Shown: positions 16,077-25,171 of the stretch, piece by piece
Numbering within the stretch: position 1 is the stretch's first letter
How the letters are laid out: every line of letters starts with the position of its first letter
Source: Actinomycetota bacterium
GTDB lineage: Bacteria; Actinomycetota; Actinomycetes; Propionibacteriales; Propionibacteriaceae
Assembly: GCA_020161015.1 (NCBI GenBank)
Contig: JAIUOT010000063.1
Coordinates: forward strand, 49,392 to 113,391
Direction: 5' to 3'
DNA length: 64,000 nucleotides
The notes under the pieces: generated by a model
The model's input: the letters and a program-made list of their open reading frames with translations, nothing else
Told to the model about the DNA's origin: nothing
The model's database searches: none
Made by a program: the position numbers and the translations under genes

Positions 16077-17069
16077 TCAGATCCAGTCGACCCGGCGGAA
16101 CAGGATGTAGAGCCCGATCGTGCCCACCAGCATCAGTACGGTGCTCTGCAGGAGGCCGAAGTCGGCCATGTACCCCGGGTAGGGGATGTTCTGGCCGAAC
16201 CAGCCGGTGACCGCCGTCGGCACGGCGATGATCGCCGCCCACGCGGCCAGCTTCTTCATCACCTCGTTGAGGCGGGCGTCCTGGAGCGAGAGGTTGGTCT
16301 CGAAGACGCCGCTCACCATGTCGCGCAGGCTCTCGGTCCACTCCGCCGCACGGATCACGTGGTCGTAGAGGTCGTTGAAGTTCCCGTCCAGCTCGCTGGA
16401 GAGGCTGCGGTCGCCCTCGCCGCGGAAGCGCATCACCGCGGTCACCACCTCCCGCATGGGCAGCACGACGCGGCGCAGCTGCACCAGCGCCTTGCGGAGC
16501 CCGAACACCCGCTGCTGGATCGCCCGCGGCTTCATCGCCGGATCGAACAGCATGTCCTCCAGCTCTTCCAGCAGGTCGTCCATCGACTCGATGGTGGCGA
16601 AGTAGCCGTCGACCAGCTCGTCCAGCATCCCGTGGACGAGGGCCGCCACGCCGTGGGTGAGCAGGCCGTCCTCGTTCCACCGCGCGACGACCGCCGCCAT
16701 GTCGACGCGGTCGTCGGTGCGGACGGTGACCAGTGCGTTGCGCAGCACGAAGGCCGAGACCCGGCCCAGCTCGAACTCGACCCCGTCCCCGGGCAGCTGC
16801 TCGATGCGGGTGGAGTAACAGGTGAGGAAGATGTGGTGTGCGTGGAAGGTGGCCTTCGGGCGCTCCCGCGGTTCCACGGCGTCCTCGACGGCCAGCGGAT
16901 CGAGCCGGAGCTCTTCGGCCAGCGCGGCCAGCACGGCGGGCTCGGGCTCGAGCAGGTCGAGCCAGACCAGCGCGTCCGGCTCGGCCAGCCACCGGTCGAG
17001 GTCGGCCAGGGGGAAGTCGGTCGCCACCTCCTCGCCGTGGCGCCAGGCCCTGCTGTGACAGCTGCTCAC
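16077..17069 (-). CDS. corA: CorA family magnesium/divalent cation transporter
   Basis: The protein (about 330 aa) has a long cytoplasmic N-terminal alpha/beta-funnel domain with a helical stalk (MDDLLEELEDMLFDPAM and following), then two C-terminal transmembrane helices. The pore motif reads TGWFGQNIPYPG: GQN where classical CorA has GMN, a variant that leaves the selectivity filter position changed. CorA proteins are pentameric Mg2+/Co2+ channels. The start chosen is the GTG at 17069. The longer frame (from 17252) overlaps the divergent YcsF-like gene. The C-terminus FRRVDWI is the usual basic tail. Confidence 0.88.
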   Translation of the reverse strand: MSSCHSRAWRHGEEVATDFPLADLDRWLAEPDALVWLDLLEPEPAVLAALAEELRLDPLAVEDAVEPRERPKATFHAHHIFLTCYSTRIEQLPGDGVEFELGRVSAFVLRNALVTVRTDDRVDMAAVVARWNEDGLLTHGVAALVHGMLDELVDGYFATIESMDDLLEELEDMLFDPAMKPRAIQQRVFGLRKALVQLRRVVLPMREVVTAVMRFRGEGDRSLSSELDGNFNDLYDHVIRAAEWTESLRDMVSGVFETNLSLQDARLNEVMKKLAAWAAIIAVPTAVTGWFGQNIPYPGYMADFGLLQSTVLMLVGTIGLYILFRRVDWI

Positions 17070-17149
17070 CGCCCCAGCATGGCACCGGCCCGGGGTGTAC
17101 GAGGTCATCCGCGCGGCGAACCGGTGTATCGCCGCCGCGGCGCGGGGGG

Positions 17150-17155
17150 TAGATT
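17150..17155 (+). promoter_or_regulatory. -10 (TAGATT) of YcsF-like gene
   Basis: TAGATT is 8 nt before the ATG at 17164 with no Shine-Dalgarno between, a leaderless arrangement in the CorA/YcsF divergent gap. Confidence 0.45.
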
Positions 17156-17163
17156 CGCGCACC

Positions 17164-17925
17164 ATGGAGATCGACCTGACCGCAGAAGTCGGGCACGGTC
17201 TCGGCGAGGCCGCCACCGCCGCCGACGACGTCCTCTGGCCCCTGATCAGCACGGCCCTCGTGCCCTGCGGCGTGCATTCCGGCGAGCCCGTCTCGATGCT
17301 GCGGGCCTGCAGCGAGGCCGTGACGAGGGAGGCCGCAATCGGGGCGGCGATCGGCTACGCCGACCGGATCGGGCGCGGCGAGCGCTTCGTCGACTACGAC
17401 CCCGACGACCTGGCGGCGACGATCATCTACCAGCTGGGTGCCCTGGACGGCCTGGCCCTGGCCGAGCAGGCCCGGGTCACCTGCGTGCGTCCGGGCGGCG
17501 CGCTGTTCGAGGCCGCCCGCACCGACCGCAACCACGCCTGGGCCGTGGTGAACGCCGTGCTCGACTACGACCCGGGCCTGACGATCATCGGCCTGCCCGA
17601 CTCCCGGCTGCTGCAGACCGCGGAACGCAACGGGCTGGCCGTCGCCCGGGAGTACCAGCCCCACCGCCTGCTCAACGCCAACGGCTCGCTCGGCGCCGTC
17701 GTCACCGATCCCGACGTGGTCGCCCGCCGCGCGGTGGACGCGGTCACCTCCGGCGCCTATGACTGCATCCGGCTGCCGTGGCACAGCGCGGCGGAGCGCA
17801 TCTGCGCCCAGGCCGTCCATGCCGCCCTGGTCGAGGCCGGACACTGCGTCCGCTCCCCCGCCGGGCCGGCCCAGCCCGAACTCCCGGTGCACCTCGCACT
17901 CGCCGGGAGCGGGACACCTGCCTGA
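17164..17925 (+). CDS. Degenerate LamB/YcsF (5-oxoprolinase subunit A-like) protein
   Basis: The 253-aa protein aligns by pattern with PxpA/YcsF: an opening [56 protein letters not shown], and [10 protein letters not shown] near the end. The motifs that carry conserved polar residues in the family are altered: NCDLGE becomes TAEVGH, AHPGYPD becomes AAIGYAD and KPHGALYN becomes RPGGALFE. Both conserved His residues are gone. A normal PxpA hydrolyses 5-oxoproline with PxpB/C. No pxpB/C is here. It lies about 60 bp ahead of the biotin carboxylase gene. Likely a non-canonical or inactive family member. Confidence 0.72.
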   Translation: MEIDLTAEVGHGLGEAATAADDVLWPLISTALVPCGVHSGEPVSMLRACSEAVTREAAIGAAIGYADRIGRGERFVDYDPDDLAATIIYQLGALDGLALAEQARVTCVRPGGALFEAARTDRNHAWAVVNAVLDYDPGLTIIGLPDSRLLQTAERNGLAVAREYQPHRLLNANGSLGAVVTDPDVVARRAVDAVTSGAYDCIRLPWHSAAERICAQAVHAALVEAGHCVRSPAGPAQPELPVHLALAGSGTPA

Positions 17926-17986
17926 CTGGACCCCCACCCGGTCACTAGACTCCGCAGGAGTTGCGCAGAGGCGGCAGGAGGAGTCA

Positions 17987-19750
17987 ATGGCGATCACCAA
18001 GGTTCTGGTGGCCAATCGCGGTGAGATCGCGGTCCGCGTGTTCCGGGCCGCCAGGGACGCGGGACTGGCCAGCGTGGCCGTCTACGCCGACCCGGACGCC
18101 GACTCGCTGTTCGTGAAGCTGGCTGACGAGGCGTTCGCCCTCCACGGCCTCACCCCGGCGGAGACCTACCTCGACGTCGCCAAGATCCTGGCCGTCGCCG
18201 CACGGTCCGGCGCCGACGCCGTGCACCCCGGCTACGGCTTCCTCGCCGAGAACGCCGCCTTCGCCCAGGCCGTGATCGACGCCGGGCTGGTCTGGATCGG
18301 GCCCCCGCCGGCCGCGATCGAGGCCCTCGGCGACAAGGTGCAGGCCCGGCACATCGCCGCGCGGGTGGGCGCCCCGCTGGTACCCGGCACCGCCGACCCG
18401 GTGGCGGACGCCGACGAGGTCGTCGCCTTCGCCCGCGAACACGGCCTGCCGATCGCCATCAAGGCCGCCTACGGCGGCGGCGGCCGCGGGCTCAAGGTCG
18501 CCCGCACGCTCGAGGAGGTCCCGGAGCTCTTCGAGTCGGCCACCCGCGAAGCCGTCACGGCCTTCGGCAGGGGTGAGTGCTTCGTCGAGCGCTACCTCGA
18601 CCGTCCGCGCCACGTCGAGACCCAGTGCCTGGCCGACACCCACGGCACCGTCGTGGTTGTCTCCACGCGCGACTGCTCGCTGCAGCGCCGCCACCAGAAG
18701 CTGGTCGAGGAGGCCCCGGCGCCGTTCCTGAGCGAGGAGCAGCGCACCCGGCTCTACGAGTCGAGCAAGGCCATCCTGCGGGAGGCGGGCTACGTGGGCG
18801 CCGGCACGTGCGAGTTCCTCGTCGGCCAGGACGGGACGATCAGCTTCCTCGAGGTCAACACCCGGCTCCAGGTGGAGCACCCGGTCTCGGAGGAGGTCAC
18901 CGGGCTCGACCTGGTGCGCGAGATGTTCCGGATCGCGGACGGGGAGGCGCTCGGCTACGACGACCCGCCCGCGCGCGGCCACTCGATCGAGTTCCGGATC
19001 AACGCCGAGGACCCGGGCCGCTCGTTCATGCCGGCCCCGGGCACCCTGACCGCCTGGCAGCCGCCCACCGGCCCCGGCGTCCGTGTCGACTCCGGCTACC
19101 TGGCCGGCATGGCCGTGCCGGGCTCGTTCGACTCGCTGGTGGCGAAGATCATCGTGACCGGCGCCGACCGCGCCCAGGCGATCGCCCGCTCGCGCCGGGC
19201 GCTGGCCGAGACGGTGCTCGACGGCATGCCGTCGGTCATCCCCTTCCACAAGGCGGTCCTCACCGACCCGGCGTTCGTGGCCGCGGACGGCGGCTTCGGC
19301 GTGCACACCCGCTGGATCGAGACCGAGTTCTCCACCCGGCTCGAGCCCTACACCGGCAGCATGGGCGAGACGCCGGCCACCGAGAGCAGCACCTTCGTGG
19401 TCGAGGTGGACGGACGCCGGCTCGAGGTGCGCCTGCCTGCGGCGCTGGCCGCGCCCGCGGCGAAGGCCGCGGCCCCCAAGCGACCGGTCAAGCGGAGCAC
19501 CGGCGGGGCGCGGGCGAAGTCGCCGTCGTCGAACGAGCTGACCGCCCCGATGCAGGGCACGATCGTGAAGGTGTCCGTCGTCGAGGGCGACGAGGTGACA
19601 GAGGGCGACCTGGTGGTCGTGCTCGAGGCGATGAAGATGGAGCAGCCGATCACCGCCCACCGCTCGGGCGTGGTGGCGAACCTCGCCGCGGCCGTGGGCG
19701 AGTCTGTCAGCTCCGGGCAGGTGCTGCTCGAGATCGTCGACGCCGGCTGA
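17987..19750 (+). CDS. accA3: Acyl-CoA carboxylase alpha subunit (biotin carboxylase-BCCP)
   Basis: The 587-aa protein combines a biotin carboxylase with a biotin carrier domain. It begins [20 protein letters not shown] (residues ~5-24). ATP-grasp elements include [14 protein letters not shown] and [14 protein letters not shown] (catalytic Glu/Arg segment, ~285-298). After a Pro/Ala/Lys linker the BCCP domain ends with the biotinylation site EAMKMEQ (Lys about residue 547). It carboxylates biotin using ATP and bicarbonate and serves the pccB/accE subunits at 6486-8296. BirA (5640) attaches the biotin. A textbook AGGAGGAG precedes the ATG, and TAGACT lies further upstream as a -10. It corresponds to Rv3285. 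Confidence 0.95.
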   Translation: MAITKVLVANRGEIAVRVFRAARDAGLASVAVYADPDADSLFVKLADEAFALHGLTPAETYLDVAKILAVAARSGADAVHPGYGFLAENAAFAQAVIDAGLVWIGPPPAAIEALGDKVQARHIAARVGAPLVPGTADPVADADEVVAFAREHGLPIAIKAAYGGGGRGLKVARTLEEVPELFESATREAVTAFGRGECFVERYLDRPRHVETQCLADTHGTVVVVSTRDCSLQRRHQKLVEEAPAPFLSEEQRTRLYESSKAILREAGYVGAGTCEFLVGQDGTISFLEVNTRLQVEHPVSEEVTGLDLVREMFRIADGEALGYDDPPARGHSIEFRINAEDPGRSFMPAPGTLTAWQPPTGPGVRVDSGYLAGMAVPGSFDSLVAKIIVTGADRAQAIARSRRALAETVLDGMPSVIPFHKAVLTDPAFVAADGGFGVHTRWIETEFSTRLEPYTGSMGETPATESSTFVVEVDGRRLEVRLPAALAAPAAKAAAPKRPVKRSTGGARAKSPSSNELTAPMQGTIVKVSVVEGDEVTEGDLVVVLEAMKMEQPITAHRSGVVANLAAAVGESVSSGQVLLEIVDAG

Positions 19751-19753
19751 GCC

Positions 19754-20683
19754 TCACCGCGCCACGGCCGCCAGCCGGGCGGCCAGGCCGGCGTTGAGGA
19801 CGGCGAAATCGCGCCACTCCTCGGGGGTTCGCCCGGCGGCCTCGCGCGCGGCCGCCTCCTCGACCGGCCCGGCGGACCACCGGTCGAGTCGGTCGGACGT
19901 GGCCCGCAGGACGAAGCCCGTCCCGTCGGCCCACCCGCCGACGACCAGCCCGCGGGCGCACCCGGTCACCCGTTGCGGCGCCACCAGCCAGCCGACCGCC
20001 GCCCGCTCGTCGCGGACCTGCGCCGCGGTCTCGAAGGCCAGCCTCTCCACGGCTGCGGCGCCGGCCTCCTGCAGCCGGGCACCGAGCGCTTCCACCGCCG
20101 CCGGCTCACGGGCCAGGACGGCGCGGATCGCCGCGACGAACCCGGCCCGGTCCGTCGGCGCCACCCCGCGAGCCTCGGCCAGCGACCGCCCGGCGACGTC
20201 CAGCCGGTCGCCCGACAGGGGCAGCGGCCACGCCCGCAGCACCCCGCCCCGCGCGGCGGCGAGCCGCTCGACGCCCAGGTACGGCCCGTACGCCTCCCCG
20301 TCGGGGCGCTCGCCCACGACGACGCGCAGGTCCGGCCGCGCGCTGCCGTCGTCCAGCACCAGCCAGGCGGGCAGTTCCAGACCTCCACGGACGCGGTTCC
20401 AGCGCGGCAGCGACCGCTCCAGCAGGTTGCGCTCCAGCCAGGCCGCCTCGTGCGCGGAGGCGCAGGCGAGGGCCTCGACGGCCGCCACCTGCGGGACCAT
20501 CCGGCGCAGGTGCGGGCGGTCGGCGAGGTCGCCGGTGTAGGAGCGGACACGCGCGCGCAGGTCGCCGGCCCGGCCGAGGTAGGCCACGCGCCGCTGCGCG
20601 TCCAGGAAGCGGTACACCCCGGGCGCGGCCGGCAGCAGGGCCGCCGACCGGCGGAGCACCTCCGACACCGTCGCACGGGCCAC
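19754..20683 (-). CDS. GIY-YIG nuclease domain protein (UvrC/Cho-like)
   Basis: The protein (about 309 aa) has an N-terminal GIY-YIG fold: APGVYRFLDAQRRVAYLGRA then LRARVRSY (residues ~20-50), with EAAWLERNLLERSLPRWN carrying the catalytic Glu. This resembles the N-terminal half of UvrC or the stand-alone nuclease Cho. The UvrC C-terminal endonuclease and HhH domains are missing. The rest has an UvrB-binding-like helix ERLAFETAAQVRDERAAVGW near residue 225. A DNA incision role in repair is plausible. It lies just downstream of the LacI regulator gene on the same strand. The start is one of several GTGs (20683 or 20668). Confidence 0.78.
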   Translation of the reverse strand: MARATVSEVLRRSAALLPAAPGVYRFLDAQRRVAYLGRAGDLRARVRSYTGDLADRPHLRRMVPQVAAVEALACASAHEAAWLERNLLERSLPRWNRVRGGLELPAWLVLDDGSARPDLRVVVGERPDGEAYGPYLGVERLAAARGGVLRAWPLPLSGDRLDVAGRSLAEARGVAPTDRAGFVAAIRAVLAREPAAVEALGARLQEAGAAAVERLAFETAAQVRDERAAVGWLVAPQRVTGCARGLVVGGWADGTGFVLRATSDRLDRWSAGPVEEAAAREAAGRTPEEWRDFAVLNAGLAARLAAVAR

Positions 20684-20697
20684 GGTCGGGTCGCCGG

Positions 20698-21744
20698 TCA
20701 GTCGCGGGCGGCCGGGGGCGCCGTGCTGGCCCGCACCACGAGGCGGGCGGGCAGGTGCAGGTGCTGCTCGCTGGTCTCGCCGGCGAGCAGGCCGAGGAGG
20801 ATGCGGACGGCCTGGGCCCCCATCTCGTGCAGCGGCTGGGCCACCGTGGTGAGCGGCGGGACGGCGTTGGCCGCCTCCGGCACGTTGTCGAAGCCGACCA
20901 CCGACACGTCGCCGGGCACGCGGAGGCCCAGCTCGCCGGCCACCTCGAGGACGCGGATCGCCGACAGGTCGTTCGCGGCGAAGATCGCCGTCGGCGGCTC
21001 GGGCAGCGTGAGCAGCTCGCGTGCGGCGTCCGTGGTCTCGGCCGCCCGGTAGCCACCCACCCGCACCAGCGCCGGGTCGAACGCGATGCCCGCGGCCTCG
21101 AGGGCCTCGCGGTAGCCCTGCTCCCGCAGCCGTGCCGAGACCAGGTCGGTGCGGCCGCGCACGTGGGCGATCCGGGTGTGCCCGAGGGCGATGAGGTGCT
21201 GGGTCGCCGCGCGGGCGCCACCGACGTTGTCGGCCTCGATGGTGCTGGGCCCCGTCCGCCCGGTGTGCGGGTCGATCGCCACCACCGGGATGGTCGCGTC
21301 GGTGACGGTCGCCGTCGGCGCGACGATCACCGCGCCGTCGATGAGCGTGCCGGCCAGCCGGGACAGCGAGCGCCGCTCCCAGCCGACCTGGTTGTGCTCG
21401 AGGTTGCCGGAGTAGGCCAGCAGCTCGTAGCCGGTGCCCTCGGCCGCGGCCGAGATCCCCTTGAGCAGCTCGGTGGAGAACGGCTCGAACTCCGGCACCA
21501 GGATGCCGATGACGTTCGTGCTCCCCCTGCGCAGGCTGCTCGCCACAAGGGACGACTCGTAGCCGAGTTCCTCGACCACGCCCATGACCTTGTCGTAGGT
21601 CTCCGGCGACACCCCGTAGCGGTCGTTGATCACCTTCGACACCGTCGAGACCGAGACGCCGGCGGCCTGTGCGACGTCGACGATCGTCACCCGTGCCACG
21701 GTGGGCGGGCGCACGGTGCGCCTCTTGCGAGGAGTGACGGTCAC
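20698..21744 (-). CDS. LacI family repressor of the xylan oligosaccharide cluster (BxlR-like)
   Basis: The 348-aa protein has an N-terminal LacI HTH and hinge (TIVDVAQAAGVSVSTVSKVI, residues ~20-39, then ASSLRRGSTNVIGILVPEFE), followed by a periplasmic-binding-like sugar-sensing domain (FAANDLSAIRVLEVAGELGL, near residue 255). It is divergent from an ABC importer-glycosidase operon, the arrangement of bxlR-bxlEFGA of Streptomyces. It probably represses that operon until a xylo-oligosaccharide binds. Start is a GTG with TAGCGT 6 nt upstream (leaderless). Two operator-like repeats lie between it and the importer genes. Confidence 0.88.
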   Translation of the reverse strand: MTVTPRKRRTVRPPTVARVTIVDVAQAAGVSVSTVSKVINDRYGVSPETYDKVMGVVEELGYESSLVASSLRRGSTNVIGILVPEFEPFSTELLKGISAAAEGTGYELLAYSGNLEHNQVGWERRSLSRLAGTLIDGAVIVAPTATVTDATIPVVAIDPHTGRTGPSTIEADNVGGARAATQHLIALGHTRIAHVRGRTDLVSARLREQGYREALEAAGIAFDPALVRVGGYRAAETTDAARELLTLPEPPTAIFAANDLSAIRVLEVAGELGLRVPGDVSVVGFDNVPEAANAVPPLTTVAQPLHEMGAQAVRILLGLLAGETSEQHLHLPARLVVRASTAPPAARD

Positions 21745-21781
21745 GGCGTAACGCTAGCCCATCCGGGGGTCGATCCATCGC

Positions 21782-21811
21782 AACGAAAACGTTATCGAAA
21801 ACGTTTGACAC
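21782..21811. promoter_or_regulatory. Twin LacI-type operators
   Basis: Two AACGTT-centred sites (GAAAACGTTATC and AAACGTTTGAC) have their axes at 21790/91 and 21802/03, 12 bp apart. They have the A-rich/T-rich arms with central CG that LacI/CcpA-family repressors recognise. They lie about 80 bp before the binding-protein gene and 38 bp before the repressor gene. Confidence 0.65.
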
Positions 21812-21881
21812 CCCCCGGGGGCGGTGGAAGGATCCCGAGTGGCAGGATTCCCTGTCGGACGGTCAAAGAGGACTGAGAGGT

Positions 21882-23198
21882 ATGTCTATGCAGTGGAAAG
21901 TCAAGGGCCCGGCACTCGTCGCGCTGGGTGCAAGCCTGTCGCTCGCCCTTGCCGGGTGCGCCGGCGGGGCGACCGGGACGACATCATCCGCTCCGGCCAC
22001 TTCGGCCGGGCCGGTCACGATGACGTTCTGGCACAACTCGACCACGGGTGACGGCAAGAAGTACTGGGAAGACACGGTCGCCGCCTACACCAAGGAGCAC
22101 CCGAACGTCACCATCAACATCCAGGCCATCCAGAACGAGGACATGGACGGCAAGCTCCAGACCGCCCTCAACTCCGGGGACGACCCGACCATCTTCATGG
22201 CCCGTGGTGGCGGCAAGCTCGCCGACGTCGTCGCGGCCGACCAGGTGCTCGACATCACCGACAAGATCAGCCCCGAGGTCAAGACCGCCCTGGGCGACGG
22301 CATCTTCAGCGCGTTCACCGTCGACGGCAAGATCTACGGCATGCCCACGTCCGTGCTCCCCGGCGGCATCTACTACAGCAAGGACCTCTTCGCGAAGGCC
22401 GGCATCACCGCCACCCCGACCACCTTCGAGGAGCTGAACGCCGCCGTCGACAAGCTGAAGGCCGCGGGCATCGCCCCGATCGCGCTCGGCGGCAAGGACG
22501 CCTGGCCGGCTGCCCACTGGTACTACTTCATGGCGCTGCGCGACTGCTCCAAGGACGTCATGGACAAGGCCGCGGCGGAGAAGGACTTCTCCGACCCGTG
22601 CTGGCTGAAGGCGGGCGAGGACCTCAAGGCGTTCGCCGACACCGAGCCGTTCAACAAGGGCTACCTGACCACTTCCGCCCAGCAGGGCGCGGGCAGCTCC
22701 GCCGGCATGATCGCCAACCACAAGGCCGCCATGGAGCTCATGGGCGCCTGGAACCCCGGCGTCATCGCCGACCTGACCCCCGACAAGAAGGCCCTGCCCG
22801 ACCTCGGCTGGTTCCCGTTCCCCGCCGTCAGCGGCGGAGCCGGTGACCCGACCGCGATGATGGGTGGCTCCGACGGGTTCGCGTGCCGCAAGAACGCTCC
22901 CGCCGAGTGCGTCGACTTCCTCAACTTCATCGCGAGCAAGGCCAACCAGGAGGGCTACGCGACCGCGTTCAAGACCCTGCCGGCCAACAAGGACGCCAAG
23001 TCGGTCGTCACCGATCCGGCGCTGCAGGACGTGCTCGCGTCCTACGACAAGGCTGCCTACGTGATGCTGTGGCTGGACACGATGTACGGCCAGAACGTCG
23101 GCAACGCCCTCAACGGCGGTGTGGTCAACATGCTCGCGGGCAAGGGGCAGCCGGCCGACATCGTCGCAGCAGTGAAGAGCGCAGCCGCCAAGGGCTGA
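21882..23198 (+). CDS. CUT1 ABC transporter sugar-binding lipoprotein (xylo-oligosaccharide type)
   Basis: The 438-aa extracellular binding protein has an n-region, a hydrophobic core LVALGASLSLA and a lipobox LAGC (Cys about residue 26), so it is a lipoprotein. The mature part begins TMTFWHNSTTGDGKKYW, typical of CUT1 family 1 binding proteins (MalE/BxlE-like), with NSGDDPTIFMA and GMPTSVLPGG. It presumably captures xylo-oligosaccharides for the two permeases downstream. GAGAGG precedes the ATG, and a second ATG two codons on is possible. Lacking motifs for a specific sugar, substrate is inferred from the linked GH3/GH43/CE7 genes. Confidence 0.88.
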   Translation: MSMQWKVKGPALVALGASLSLALAGCAGGATGTTSSAPATSAGPVTMTFWHNSTTGDGKKYWEDTVAAYTKEHPNVTINIQAIQNEDMDGKLQTALNSGDDPTIFMARGGGKLADVVAADQVLDITDKISPEVKTALGDGIFSAFTVDGKIYGMPTSVLPGGIYYSKDLFAKAGITATPTTFEELNAAVDKLKAAGIAPIALGGKDAWPAAHWYYFMALRDCSKDVMDKAAAEKDFSDPCWLKAGEDLKAFADTEPFNKGYLTTSAQQGAGSSAGMIANHKAAMELMGAWNPGVIADLTPDKKALPDLGWFPFPAVSGGAGDPTAMMGGSDGFACRKNAPAECVDFLNFIASKANQEGYATAFKTLPANKDAKSVVTDPALQDVLASYDKAAYVMLWLDTMYGQNVGNALNGGVVNMLAGKGQPADIVAAVKSAAAKG

Positions 23199-23218
23199 GC
23201 GAAGACAACGAAACCCTC

Positions 23219-24229
23219 ATGAGCGAATCAGTGACCGCACTGCCGCAACGCTCGTCGAGGTCAGGTTCGGGTCGGGGCGCCGCGAAGGCGGCGCCCCGGT
23301 CCGACCGGGCCAGGGCCGACTGGCGGAAGCGCTTCGAGATCGCGATCCTCGCCGGACCCGCGATCGCCATCTTCCTGGCCTTCGTCATCTTCCCCGTCTT
23401 CATGGCGGCCTACTACGGGTTCTTCAAGTGGAAGGGCTTCGGCGCCCCGACGAACTTCGTCGGGTTCCAGAACTACGTCACGATCTTCACCGACCAGAAC
23501 TTCCTGGACGCGCTGGCGCACAACGGCTTCATCCTGGTCATGTCCCTGGTGATGCAGGGGCCGGCGGCGGTGGCCTTCGCCCTGCTGCTGAACCAGAACA
23601 TCAGGGGACGCTCGCTCATCCGCGTCCTGATCTTCGTCCCCTACGTGATCTCCGAGGTCATCGTGGGCACCGGCTGGAGCCTGATGCTCCAGTACCAGGG
23701 GGCCCTCAACGACCTGCTGCACAACCTGGGCCTGGGCTTCCTCGCCTCGGACTGGATCGCCGATCCCAACGTCGCGATCTGGACGCTGATGGTGATCATC
23801 TCCTGGAAGTACATCGGCTTCGCGGTGATCCTGATGCTCGCGGGCATGCAGGGCATCCCGGACGAGCTGTACGAGGCCGCCGCGATCGACGGCGCGTCCT
23901 ACTGGCAGATCCAGCGCTGGATCACGCTCCCGCTGCTCGGCCCGACGATCCGGGTGTGGGCGTTCCTGTCGATCATCGGCTCACTGCAGCTGTTCGACCT
24001 CGTCTACATCATCTGGGGCCAGTACGTGGCCTCCACGGCCGGGACCTCCACCATGGCCACCTACATGGTGCGTGAGGGACGCCTCGCCGGGAACTACGGC
24101 TACGGCAACGCCGTCGCCGTGGTGATCTTCGTCATCTCGCTGGTGATCGCACTCACCTACCAGCGCTTCGTGCTCCGGCGGGACACCGCGGGCGCCCTGA
24201 CCGAGAAGTCAGACAGGAAGGCCGCCTGA
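23219..24229 (+). CDS. CUT1 ABC transporter permease 1
   Basis: The 336-aa inner-membrane protein has six helices, with a first hydrophobic segment AILAGPAIAIFLAFVIFPVF (residues ~43-62). The permease signature with EAAAIDGASYWQIQRWITLP (~220-239), the EAA loop that docks the ATPase, is intact. It partners the 24229 permease. The cluster has no ATPase gene. CUT1 importers of this type in Streptomyces share the distant multi-sugar ATPase MsiK, and the same may hold here. Its stop overlaps the next gene's ATG. Confidence 0.92.
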   Translation: MSESVTALPQRSSRSGSGRGAAKAAPRSDRARADWRKRFEIAILAGPAIAIFLAFVIFPVFMAAYYGFFKWKGFGAPTNFVGFQNYVTIFTDQNFLDALAHNGFILVMSLVMQGPAAVAFALLLNQNIRGRSLIRVLIFVPYVISEVIVGTGWSLMLQYQGALNDLLHNLGLGFLASDWIADPNVAIWTLMVIISWKYIGFAVILMLAGMQGIPDELYEAAAIDGASYWQIQRWITLPLLGPTIRVWAFLSIIGSLQLFDLVYIIWGQYVASTAGTSTMATYMVREGRLAGNYGYGNAVAVVIFVISLVIALTYQRFVLRRDTAGALTEKSDRKAA

Positions 24230-25110
24230 TGTCGCAGGTCGCACTCACCGCGCGGGCCTCCACCACGCGCCCCCGCCGCAGGAGCAGGTCCGGCGCCACC
24301 TGGGGCAGCCCGACCACCTACGTGATCGCCACCGTGCTGATCGCCGTCTGCGTCGCCCCGGTGCTCTACATCATCATCGGCGGGTTCCGCACCAACGCCC
24401 AGATCACCGTCAACCCGTCCGGCTGGCCCGACCCGTGGGTGCTGAAGAACTACGCCGACGTCCTGGCCAGCCCGCTGTTCTGGCAGCAGTTCGGCAACTC
24501 GGTGATCTCCGCCGCGGCCACCACCATCGGCACCGTCGCGCTGGCCCTGATGGCGAGCTTCGTGATCGCCCGCTACGACTTCGCCGGGCGCAACGCGCTG
24601 TACTCGCTGTTCGCCGCAGGGCTGATGTTCCCGCTCACGGTGGCCATCACCCCGCTGTACCTGCTGATCAAGAACCTCGGGCTCACCGACAACCTGCTGG
24701 GCATCATCCTCCCGCAGATCGCGTTCGCACTCCCGACCACGGTGATCATCCTGGTGCCCTTCCTCGCCGCGATCCCCAAGGAGCTGGAGGAGGCCGCAGC
24801 GATCGACGGGGCGAGCAAGATCGGGTTCTTCTTCCGGATGGTCCTCCCGCTGTCCCTCCCCGGCGTGATCACCACCGGCATCCTCGCCTTCGTCAACGCG
24901 TGGAACAGCTACATGCTGCCCCTGTTCATCCTCAACAACGCCGCCATGTACACGCTCCCGCTGGGGGTGCAGTCGTTCTCGTCCGAGCACTCGGTCGACA
25001 CCGCTGCCGTGCTGGCCTTCACGTCGCTGTCGATGATCCCGGCCCTGCTGTTCTTCAGCATCTTCGAGCGCCGCATCGTCGGCGGCCTCACCGGCGCCGT
25101 CAAGGGCTGA
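24229..25110 (+). CDS. CUT1 ABC transporter permease 2
   Basis: The 293-aa protein has six transmembrane helices and the EAA loop EELEEAAAIDGASKIGFFFR (residues ~184-203), followed by the GVITTGILAFVNAWNSYMLP segment that closes the translocation core. It is the second permease of the oligosaccharide importer. It begins on the last base of the preceding stop codon (TGATG). A glycosidase gene follows after about 60 bp. Confidence 0.93.
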   Translation: MSQVALTARASTTRPRRRSRSGATWGSPTTYVIATVLIAVCVAPVLYIIIGGFRTNAQITVNPSGWPDPWVLKNYADVLASPLFWQQFGNSVISAAATTIGTVALALMASFVIARYDFAGRNALYSLFAAGLMFPLTVAITPLYLLIKNLGLTDNLLGIILPQIAFALPTTVIILVPFLAAIPKELEEAAAIDGASKIGFFFRMVLPLSLPGVITTGILAFVNAWNSYMLPLFILNNAAMYTLPLGVQSFSSEHSVDTAAVLAFTSLSMIPALLFFSIFERRIVGGLTGAVKG

Positions 25111-25171
25111 CCCGCCTGTGACGCACCGCCCCCACCGTCCCCCCACTGACCCGATGAAGGAGCTGGACCCG

